Assembly: GCA_946408125.1 (NCBI GenBank) | Contig: CAMJQW010000001.1 | Coordinates: 62,001 to 126,000, forward strand | DNA: 64,000 bases | Direction of reading: 5' to 3' | Source of the DNA: an uncultured Fibrobacter sp. | Lineage (GTDB): Bacteria; Fibrobacterota; Fibrobacteria; Fibrobacterales; Fibrobacteraceae | In this document: positions 24,387 to 30,892 of the stretch, piece after piece | Layout of the letters: each line of letters begins with the position of its first letter | How positions within the stretch are numbered: position 1 is the first letter of the stretch | Program-made: the position numbers and the translations under genes | Notes under the pieces: generated by a model | Seen by the model: only the letters and a program-made list of their open reading frames with translations | What the model was told of the DNA's origin: nothing | Databases searched by the model: none

Positions 24387-24415
24387 AAACTACCATAAAA
24401 TCCTAGCAAAGTCAA
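24387..24415 (-). promoter_or_regulatory. Promoter of the LPP20-type gene
   Basis: On the minus strand: TTGACT (-35, 24410-24415), a 17-bp spacer, then TAGTTT (-10, 24387-24392). Confidence 0.65.
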
Positions 24416-24459
24416 GCGGTATTTGAAAAAAGTCAACTTTAATATGGGGGGATTGTATA

Positions 24460-24465
24460 TATATT
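24460..24465 (+). promoter_or_regulatory. -10 box of the FecR lipoprotein operon (near-leaderless)
   Basis: TATATT, nine bases before the ATG at 24475. The predicted leader is about 3 nt with no ribosome site. The intergenic region is divergent with the LPP20-type gene. Confidence 0.45.
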
Positions 24466-24474
24466 TAGTGAAGT

Positions 24475-26037
24475 ATGAAAAAAACGATGAACTTACTATG
24501 GCTATCGGCATTGTTGTCGCTGGCCCTTGTCGCTTGTAAAGACGAACCCAAGCCGCAGACCCTTGCGAAGGACGGACCTGCAGCTTCGGAAACGGTTGCT
24601 GAGGAATTGCCTGCCAAGACGCTTATCAGGGCGAAGGTCCGCAAGTCTCTGGGCGAAGCCGATTTCACTCGCGGGACTGTCGAAAAGTGGAAGCATGTAA
24701 GCGTCGGACAACGCATTATCGAGAAGGACCGCATCCGCACGGCGATCGAATCCGAAGTGGTTCTAGGGGTGGAGGACGGTTCCTCTCTCTGGATTACCGA
24801 GAATTCGGATGTGACGCTCACTGCCGAGATGTTTAATGCCATGAACCGCAAGGTGTCGGTGATGATCAAGAAAGGCCGCGTCCATTTCGATGTCCAGAAG
24901 CAGAAGGATGGCGACGGCATCGAGTTCAAGACGGGAACGGCCGTGGCCGCCATTCGTGGAACGGCGGGCTTCGTGGGCGAAGTCGGTGGGAAGATGGTCG
25001 CCTCTTTGAAAGAAGGTCGCGTGGAAGTGACTGACAAGAACGGCAAGACGGCCATGATTGTCAAGAACCAGACGGTCCTCGTGGACGACAAGAAGGGCGT
25101 GGTAAAACTCGACCTCCAGGCATCCGGTTCGCAGGCCCTTTCGAAAGTTTTGGATTCCCTCGTCAAATCCGCGCCTGAAGCGGACGTAGCACGAGAATTG
25201 GCTGTCGTGCTCAAGAAGTTTGATGCGGGCTACAAGGAACGCCGTAACGCATTTGAGAAAAGCCTGAAGTTCCAGGCGTCTGCGCTCCCGCCGGAAATCT
25301 ATTTCCCGAACGTGACGCTACAGGCCCGCGTGAATCCGGGTGTCATCGTGACCGTGCTCGGCGAGACGGATACGGTCGGTGCGAACGGAGTATACCAGCG
25401 CGTGTTTGAATGGGCTGAGGATGCTTACGGTACCAAGCGCTTCTTCGCAAACTGCAGCGATGGTGACGTAGAAATCCCGTGCTTCATGTGGACGACCGAA
25501 TACGTGCCTGCCGCTCCGGCAGAACCTGCCGCGGATACGGCTGTTCAGGAAAATGCCGAGGCAGAAAAGAATATCGCGCAGAAGAAGGATGCTTCGGCGA
25601 AGCCGGCCGAAGAAAAGCCTGCGGAAGCGGCTAAGGATTTGAACCTTTCGGTCAAGTTCGCGGGTTCCGGTACTGAAAAAGTTCATAACCCGACGGAACA
25701 GTATTCTGCCCGCCTGAGGGTGTCGCTTGGAGGCATTTCTGCTTCCGATCTCGGGCAGCTGAAATCCATCGTGCTGAAGCGTGGCGGACAAGTCGTAGAA
25801 ACTGTTGCCGCGAATGCGATGACATCGCTGAATTATGATTTCAGGCAATCCATCGAGCGTAACAAGATTGCTCATTTCGAGGTGGAAGTCACTCTCAAGA
25901 ATGGCAAGGTGTTCAAGGCGAACAAGACCTACGAAGTTTACTGCAACCCGCGTAACCACGTGGGCGGCGAAGATGCCGTCGGACTCGACGAAGAATACGA
26001 ACAGCTCAAGTCCCGTGGAATGTTGAAGGAAGAATAG
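24475..26037 (+). CDS. FecR-domain lipoprotein
   Basis: A 520-residue lipoprotein (lipobox LVAC, Cys21). A FecR-type domain spans about 55-190, with VGQRIIEKDRIRTAIESEVVLGVEDGSSLWITENS and the hallmark FKTGTAVAAIRGTAGFVGE, followed by a strand series ending VKNQTVLVDDK. A helical segment, a beta domain and an alanine/glutamate-rich linker (about 340-385) follow, then a C-terminal immunoglobulin-like domain. FecR normally relays a signal from a TonB receptor to a sigma factor; neither is nearby, and here the protein is outer-membrane anchored instead of inner-membrane. It shares the FKTGTA.AAIRGT motif and C-terminal domain style with the FecR protein at 46953-48980. It heads a three-gene operon. 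Confidence 0.85.
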   Translation: MKKTMNLLWLSALLSLALVACKDEPKPQTLAKDGPAASETVAEELPAKTLIRAKVRKSLGEADFTRGTVEKWKHVSVGQRIIEKDRIRTAIESEVVLGVEDGSSLWITENSDVTLTAEMFNAMNRKVSVMIKKGRVHFDVQKQKDGDGIEFKTGTAVAAIRGTAGFVGEVGGKMVASLKEGRVEVTDKNGKTAMIVKNQTVLVDDKKGVVKLDLQASGSQALSKVLDSLVKSAPEADVARELAVVLKKFDAGYKERRNAFEKSLKFQASALPPEIYFPNVTLQARVNPGVIVTVLGETDTVGANGVYQRVFEWAEDAYGTKRFFANCSDGDVEIPCFMWTTEYVPAAPAEPAADTAVQENAEAEKNIAQKKDASAKPAEEKPAEAAKDLNLSVKFAGSGTEKVHNPTEQYSARLRVSLGGISASDLGQLKSIVLKRGGQVVETVAANAMTSLNYDFRQSIERNKIAHFEVEVTLKNGKVFKANKTYEVYCNPRNHVGGEDAVGLDEEYEQLKSRGMLKEE

Positions 26038-26073
26038 CGGGGTTGAACCTCAAGGATTTATAAGGAGAAATAC

Positions 26074-27036
26074 ATGAAGAACGCAATTGCTTTGGCCGCC
26101 ACGGTGCTTTTGTTCGCTGGTTGTGCATCGAATCCGCCGGTGGATAACGAGCCGGCCCGCGCCCGTGCCCATGCCGCCTACGATGCGGCTGACGAGGAAT
26201 TCGGTGAAAAGCCGACTCCGAGACAGTCTGTGAAAAAGCAGGAAGAGGGTCCTGCCGTCATCGCGGTGTCCAACGCAACGTTCAAGTCGCGCCCGACAGT
26301 GCTCGTGGCTCCTGCGATGGGGAAGGGCGAGGCCCCGAATATCGAGGTCATCCGTAAGAACCCGCTCGCAAAGACTGCCATGGAAGTCATCAACGCCTAC
26401 CTCACGAGCCGCGATTACAGCGTCATCGGGCTTGAAAGTCAGGCGCAGCTCGATGAAGTTGTCCAGCTCCAGTCGGACATCGCCGGAAACGACGAAGACC
26501 TTGCTTATGTGGCGGGCCTTTCCGTGGGTGCCGACATCAACGTTACTTTTGCCGGAAGTGTCCAGATTGAAGATCTGGTCATTGACTTGAATGCGACCGA
26601 AGCCTCTACGGCAAACCTCCTTGCGAGTGAATCCGTGCGTTTCAAGAAGGAAGATGGCGAAAGCCAGCGTGCCTGGGTCCAGAGGGCCGTGCAGGAAGCG
26701 ATCGTGAAGCTCGAGAACAAGGTGCGTGACCGCTTGGCTAAGGATTTGGAAAAGGGCGTGCAGTACAAGGTGGTTGCGCACCTGACGGGGGAATTCACCG
26801 ATGAACAGGCCGAGAACATCTCGAACATGGTTTCTTCGCAGATCCGCAAGAAGTTCAACAAGATGCAAGTCATCTCGATGAGCCGCAATACATACGACCT
26901 GCTAGTGTATGCGGATCCCGACACCTATGACGATGCGCAGATGGTGTACGACGTATTCGTGGAAGGGCTGGACGGACTTGCAAAGGTGCGCAAGCAGAAC
27001 ATCACCAAGAAACTGATTATCCTGGAAATACAGTAG
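26074..27036 (+). CDS. Lipoprotein of an envelope operon, unknown family
   Basis: A 320-residue lipoprotein (lipobox FAGC, Cys17) with an AAGGAG site. The N-terminal third is low complexity (alanine/arginine/glutamate). The rest alternates helices and strands: PTVLVAPAMGKG, then AKTAMEVINAYLTSRDYSVIGLESQAQLDE, and GLSVGADINVTFAGSVQIED. This resembles CsgG/FlgO-type nucleotide-free Rossmann-like lipoproteins by pattern only. The C-terminal part YKVVAHLTGEFTDEQAENIS, then YDLLVYADPDTYDDAQMVYDVF is of unknown type. It is sandwiched between the FecR lipoprotein and the periplasmic protein at 27038, with a single base before the latter's ATG. Confidence 0.7.
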   Translation: MKNAIALAATVLLFAGCASNPPVDNEPARARAHAAYDAADEEFGEKPTPRQSVKKQEEGPAVIAVSNATFKSRPTVLVAPAMGKGEAPNIEVIRKNPLAKTAMEVINAYLTSRDYSVIGLESQAQLDEVVQLQSDIAGNDEDLAYVAGLSVGADINVTFAGSVQIEDLVIDLNATEASTANLLASESVRFKKEDGESQRAWVQRAVQEAIVKLENKVRDRLAKDLEKGVQYKVVAHLTGEFTDEQAENISNMVSSQIRKKFNKMQVISMSRNTYDLLVYADPDTYDDAQMVYDVFVEGLDGLAKVRKQNITKKLIILEIQ

Positions 27037-27037
27037 T

Positions 27038-28210
27038 ATGAAACGACTCGCCTTTGCCTTGCTCCTTGTCTTTTGCGCCTATGCGTCAGCAGGCATGCTG
27101 AGCTATACGGCGTTTTCGAAGAAGTCCCAGAAGGATGCCGACCAGCTCGCTTTGGACGGGCTTGCCAAGCAGCTCCGTTCCAAGGTGGAATCGGAATTCG
27201 CGGTGACTAAAACCGAGGATGCCGAAGGAAACATCTCGGAGACGGTCTTGAGCAAGAAGAAGGTGTCGACGAACATCGTCATCAAGGGAGCGAAGATTAC
27301 GGCCGGCCCCAAGCAGGACGGCAAGTTCACGTCTACCGCGACGGTCGATACGGACCAGATGGCATCGAAGATTCTCGTGGACCTCTCGGCGATCAACGAC
27401 AGGATGAAGGAGCTGGACAAGATTATCCGTGCCGATATTTTGAACGGCGATTACCGCAAGATGACGCTCGACATGACCGATCTTGAAAAGCAGGCGGACG
27501 AGTATAGCCTAAATCTCGAAAACCTCTCTTGCCTGCAGAAGATTCCGCCGGAACTCAAGCTGGAGTCGACCATCGGTAAGTTGATGGAATTTGTGGTAGG
27601 CAATATGGCCGCCTTGAAGATGGAGACGGACCTCACGAGTGAAGCCCTGATGGTGACGATTACCGATGTGGCAGGTCCGGTAGAGTATTTCCCGATAGCG
27701 CTTACGCAGGACAACAAGGACCTGGCGCACGAAAAGACGAATGCGGAAGGTGTAGTCGTGTTCCCGCTTACGCAGGTGAAGAAGAAAAAGCCGAGTGGCG
27801 AGGTGACGGTGCATGCCGATTTGAAATTCAAGTATGTGCGCAAGTCGGATTTCATCACGCAGACGGTGAGCTACAGCAGCGAAAAGAGCGCCTGCACGTA
27901 CCGTCTCGTATGTGACGGCCCTACGGAAGCGTGTGCCGCGATGGGCAAGTATTTGAACGATGCGGGCATCCCGACGCTCGACAAGAACGGACTTCCCCCG
28001 CTGACCGTGAAGATGACGACCAGCGACAAGATGAATTCCAACAAGAGCCTCTGCACATCGCGTTTGACCGCCGTGATGCAGGCGGGCAAGGCCCAGCTGA
28101 CGATTGACGCCCAGGGCGTCGGTCGCGATCGCGATGCCGCCCAGGTGAAGGCGGTGACTAAGCTCAACGCGACGAAGATTTACGATACGTTCGGCAAGGC
28201 CTGCAAGTAG
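27038..28210 (+). CDS. Periplasmic protein with LPP20/FlgT-like N-terminus
   Basis: A 390-residue exported protein with a type I signal peptide (about 1-18, cleaved after ASA). The segment KSQKDADQLALDGLAKQLRSKVESEF with a following KVSTNIVIKGAKITAG resembles the repeated helix-strand unit of LPP20 and FlgT proteins. A middle helical region (about 120-180) leads to an EALMVTITDVAGPVEYFPIAL Ig-like domain (about 200-290). A C-terminal domain with several cysteines (CTYRLVCDGPTEACAAMGKYLNDAG) could form disulfides in the periplasm. It is last gene of the FecR lipoprotein operon. No function is established. Confidence 0.7.
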   Translation: MKRLAFALLLVFCAYASAGMLSYTAFSKKSQKDADQLALDGLAKQLRSKVESEFAVTKTEDAEGNISETVLSKKKVSTNIVIKGAKITAGPKQDGKFTSTATVDTDQMASKILVDLSAINDRMKELDKIIRADILNGDYRKMTLDMTDLEKQADEYSLNLENLSCLQKIPPELKLESTIGKLMEFVVGNMAALKMETDLTSEALMVTITDVAGPVEYFPIALTQDNKDLAHEKTNAEGVVVFPLTQVKKKKPSGEVTVHADLKFKYVRKSDFITQTVSYSSEKSACTYRLVCDGPTEACAAMGKYLNDAGIPTLDKNGLPPLTVKMTTSDKMNSNKSLCTSRLTAVMQAGKAQLTIDAQGVGRDRDAAQVKAVTKLNATKIYDTFGKACK

Positions 28211-28220
28211 GCTTTGCGGG

Positions 28221-28946
28221 TTAGAGAAGCTTCCCGAGGGCCACGATGGCGGCTGTGCGGGCGCGTAGACGCGTGTTGCCGAGCTTCATCAGTTCGACCT
28301 TTCCGGCAGTAAATTTTTTAGCAAGTTCGATTTCGCGAGGCGAGAAACCGCCTTCGGGGCCGATGAGTATTGTGACCGGCTTTGTGCTTCCTGTAGCTAC
28401 GCGGGAGGAAATGGTGGGCAGGGAATCGTCCCCGTCGATGTCGCAGAGGATGATGTCACCATTGTATGCTTCCAGCCAGCGGTCGAATTCGACGGGGCCT
28501 TCGATCCTCGTGAGCCACGGCTTCTTGGACTGCTTGAGGCTGACGAGGCTCTTGAGTTCCGAGCGGCGGACAGTCTTGTGCAGGTCGGAGTTCTTGGGTT
28601 CCTGGGAATAGTCGGTGCGCAGGAAGGTAATGCTGTCCAGTTCCGTCTGGGCCGCATGGAAGACGACTTCTTCCAGCGCGTCGTCCTTTAGACATCCGAT
28701 AGCGAGATTTAACAGCGGCCGGGGCATGGGGGCGTCTTCGACGGAGTCAATATGGACGGTGCATGCCCTGGAATCGGCCTTCACGACGCTCGCGTCGGCG
28801 TAATGACCCTTGCCGTCACAGAGCTGCAGGACGTCTCCGGCCACGGCACGGCATACGCGGATGGCGTGGTTGCTCTCGGTTTCGTCGAGCTCGGTATCGC
28901 CTACGGCGATGAGTGGGCAGTAAAAGCGACTGTCAGGCGTTTTCAT
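28221..28946 (-). CDS. rsmE: 16S rRNA m3U1498 methyltransferase RsmE
   Basis: A 241-residue SPOUT-class methyltransferase that methylates N3 of U1498 in 16S rRNA. An N-terminal PUA-like part (SNHAIRVCRAVAGDVLQLCDGKG) precedes the knotted SAM-binding domain, with IGPEGGFSPREIELA and LGNTRLRARTAAIVALG. The last motif usually reads LRTETA; here Arg-Ala replaces Glu-Thr, a conservative family variant. It is transcribed divergently from the HAD gene through overlapping promoters, both predicted leaderless. Confidence 0.9.
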   Translation of the reverse strand: MKTPDSRFYCPLIAVGDTELDETESNHAIRVCRAVAGDVLQLCDGKGHYADASVVKADSRACTVHIDSVEDAPMPRPLLNLAIGCLKDDALEEVVFHAAQTELDSITFLRTDYSQEPKNSDLHKTVRRSELKSLVSLKQSKKPWLTRIEGPVEFDRWLEAYNGDIILCDIDGDDSLPTISSRVATGSTKPVTILIGPEGGFSPREIELAKKFTAGKVELMKLGNTRLRARTAAIVALGKLL

Positions 28947-28950
28947 GTTT

Positions 28951-28958
28951 CAAAAATA
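28951..28958 (-). promoter_or_regulatory. TATTTTTG -10 box, leaderless start of rsmE
   Basis: TATTTTTG matches TAnnTTTG on the minus strand. Exactly 6 nt (TGAAAC) separate the hexamer from the ATG at 28946. Confidence 0.5.
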
Positions 28959-28969
28959 AAAAAATATGC

Positions 28970-28975
28970 TATATT
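28970..28975 (+). promoter_or_regulatory. -10 box of the HAD gene (near-leaderless GTG)
   Basis: TATATT, 7 nt before the GTG at 28983. It lies only 12 bp from the opposing rsmE -10 box, so the two promoters probably exclude each other. Confidence 0.5.
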
Positions 28976-28982
28976 CATCCAT

Positions 28983-29771
28983 GTGAGTTGTCCTGTTAAA
29001 GTTGTTGTTTTTGATTTGGACGGAACCCTTTATCTGAGCGGCCGTCCGTATCCGAAGGCCGTGAAGACCGTAAATGAAGTGGCTAAACGCGTTCCGGTCT
29101 ACTACCTCAGCAACAATACGAGCAAGTCGCCGGTCTTTTATGAAAACCGGCTGAAGGTCATGGGGCTCCCGCTCCGTGACGACGCCATCATTTCGGCCCT
29201 TTACCTTTCCTTGGAAGCGATTCACGAAAAGGGAATCAAGAACGTATTTTTCTTTGCGAATCCGGAAGTGTTCGAATGGTTTGCCGCACAGGACCCGAGC
29301 CTCAATTTACATCCTTCCGTAGCCGATACGGAACTCGTGCTCGTTGCTTACCATAACAGCTTTGATTACCGCGAACTTTGTGAACTCAGTTTCCGCGTGC
29401 AGCGTGGAATTCCTTTCTGGGTGACACATACGGATTTCGTCTGCCCCGATGCGAACGGTCCCGTGCCGGACATCGGAAGCTTCATGGCGTTACTCAAGAC
29501 TGCGTACGGCGTGGAACCGGAGCGTAGCTTCGGCAAGCCGAATTCGGCCATGCTTTCGAACCTGCTAAAAAAATATAAGCCGGAAGAAATTCTTTTCGTA
29601 GGTGACCGGCTCTATACGGATTTTGAACTTGCGAAACGCGCCGGTTGCAGGTTTGTACTGCCGTTGTGCGGCGAGACCAAGCGTGCCGACGTAGAGAAGC
29701 TTGACGTGAAGCCCGAACTTGTGGTGGATATGGTCAGTGACATCGATTTCGGCAAGTTCCTTGACGGGTAA
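28983..29771 (+). CDS. HAD-superfamily phosphatase, NagD-like (class IIA)
   Basis: A 262-residue HAD hydrolase. Motif I is VVVFDLDGTLYL, with nucleophile Asp11 and general acid Asp13. Motif II lies in YYLSNNTSKSP, the class IIA style, and motif III/IV is GKPNSAMLSNLLKKY followed by LFVGDRLYTDFELAKRAGC. The cap domain is of the NagD/phosphoglycolate type. Substrate is probably a small phosphate ester and cannot be set from the sequence. The start is GTG at 28983: the ATG two bases earlier is followed at once by TGA, and no other start fits the promoter. Confidence 0.88.
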   Translation: MSCPVKVVVFDLDGTLYLSGRPYPKAVKTVNEVAKRVPVYYLSNNTSKSPVFYENRLKVMGLPLRDDAIISALYLSLEAIHEKGIKNVFFFANPEVFEWFAAQDPSLNLHPSVADTELVLVAYHNSFDYRELCELSFRVQRGIPFWVTHTDFVCPDANGPVPDIGSFMALLKTAYGVEPERSFGKPNSAMLSNLLKKYKPEEILFVGDRLYTDFELAKRAGCRFVLPLCGETKRADVEKLDVKPELVVDMVSDIDFGKFLDG

Positions 29772-29802
29772 AATTTCTATAATAGGAGAAAATGGAGCCA
29801 AT

Positions 29803-30786
29803 ATGAAAAATCTTTTCAAGCTTTCGATGCCTTTCGCTTTTGCGGCTGCAGGAATGCTCGTTGCCTGTGGCGATGACAGCAGCAGTGCCGAGGAACCCGT
29901 ATCCGAGATCGTGGATCTGAAGGCACCCTTCGAAATCATCGTCAATAAGGCCAAGTACTCCTACAACTCTAAGGACTCGTCCTTCATCAAGAAGGAACCT
30001 GTCTGCAAGGAAGGCTCGCTTGGAAACCTGGTATGGAAGGCTTCGGACGAAGAACAGGATACGCTTTACGCCTACATCAACAAATCGACAATCAAGCTCC
30101 TTGACGGTGAAGATCTGTTGGGCAAGTTTACTTTCGATGGTTCCAAGTTCCCTGTAGGTTTGTGGATGGATCCCGACTATGCGAGCAAGAGTTTCCAGAA
30201 TGCGGTTCGCTTGACTTCGGACAATATGTACCAGGAAGTTTTCCGCTATGACGGCAACTGCTTCCTGAAGGACTACTATACGGCAGGATTCCTCAAGGAT
30301 AACGAATCCCTGGAAGAAGCGGATGACGTGCTGACCTCTTTCTACATGCGTTTCAGGGCCCCGAATGATACTCTGAATGAAGCCGAAATGCTCCGGAATA
30401 TCCGCGTTCCCGATTGCGACGTGATTTACCTCTACGATGATCTTGTGAAAATTACCGTGAGCGACTTTACTCCGCATTCCGGCAAGCTTGCCGTGAATTA
30501 CGGTGACAAGACCTGCAACATCAATTTCGAATTCCGTTACGCTTACAACGAAGCTGATTGCAAGGCCGCCTTTGCCGATTGGGAAGACGACAAGCATGCC
30601 GACGATACGTTCCGCTTCGAAGATTACTGGAGAGACGTGACCTATGATGATTACTGCATCGAGGAACTGATTCTCGCGATGAAGAAGGCCGAAGGCATTC
30701 CGCTGAAGAAGGAAGCCGGCGACGCTGATCTCGCGAAGGACTTCGCCCGCATGGTTACCAACCTTGTTTCCGGCGGCATCAAGTAA
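29803..30786 (+). CDS. Lipoprotein, unknown function
   Basis: A 327-residue lipoprotein (lipobox LVAC, Cys22) followed by a GDDSSSAEE linker. The mature part is mixed alpha/beta, rich in aromatic and acidic residues, with several cysteines (KEPVCKEG, DGNCFLKDYY, VPDCDVIYLYDD, DKTCNINF) that could form disulfides. The start at 29803 gives a clean signal peptide and has GGAG upstream. No family is recognised. It is 31 nt downstream of the HAD gene, possibly in the same transcript, and is closed by a strong terminator. Confidence 0.75.
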   Translation: MKNLFKLSMPFAFAAAGMLVACGDDSSSAEEPVSEIVDLKAPFEIIVNKAKYSYNSKDSSFIKKEPVCKEGSLGNLVWKASDEEQDTLYAYINKSTIKLLDGEDLLGKFTFDGSKFPVGLWMDPDYASKSFQNAVRLTSDNMYQEVFRYDGNCFLKDYYTAGFLKDNESLEEADDVLTSFYMRFRAPNDTLNEAEMLRNIRVPDCDVIYLYDDLVKITVSDFTPHSGKLAVNYGDKTCNINFEFRYAYNEADCKAAFADWEDDKHADDTFRFEDYWRDVTYDDYCIEELILAMKKAEGIPLKKEAGDADLAKDFARMVTNLVSGGIK

Positions 30787-30816
30787 TCGCAAATAACGAA
30801 TTTCAATAAAGCGAAA

Positions 30817-30839
30817 GCCCTCCGTGAAGGAGGGCTTTT
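30817..30839 (+). terminator. Terminator after the lipoprotein
   Basis: GCCCTCC/GGAGGGC stem with loop GTGAA, then TTTTCGTTTT. The A-rich left side means it could also serve the convergent YfhO-type gene. Confidence 0.8.
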
Positions 30840-30856
30840 CGTTTTGCGTTGCGCTT

Positions 30857-30888
30857 GAATTCCCGCGAACGAGAATTCTCGCGAACGA
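30857..30888. repeat. 16-bp tandem duplication
   Basis: GAATTCCCGCGAACGA at 30857-30872 is followed directly by GAATTCTCGCGAACGA at 30873-30888, one mismatch. It lies between the terminator and the stop of the YfhO-type gene and is probably slippage debris. Confidence 0.7.
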
Positions 30889-30892
30889 GGAA

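Noticed and set aside
24423-24428. TTGAAA as the -35 box of the FecR lipoprotein promoter
   Set aside because: It lies 31 bp from the TATATT box, too far for a functional pair.
24475-26037. FecR lipoprotein as part of a classical FecIRA signalling system
   Set aside because: There is no ECF sigma factor or TonB receptor within the neighbourhood, and the protein is a lipoprotein.
28981-28983. ATG at 28981 as a start codon for the HAD gene
   Set aside because: It is followed directly by TGA. The in-frame start is the GTG at 28983.
30857-30888. 16-bp tandem duplication as a regulatory site
   Set aside because: It lies between two converging gene ends and terminators, so slippage is the simpler account.
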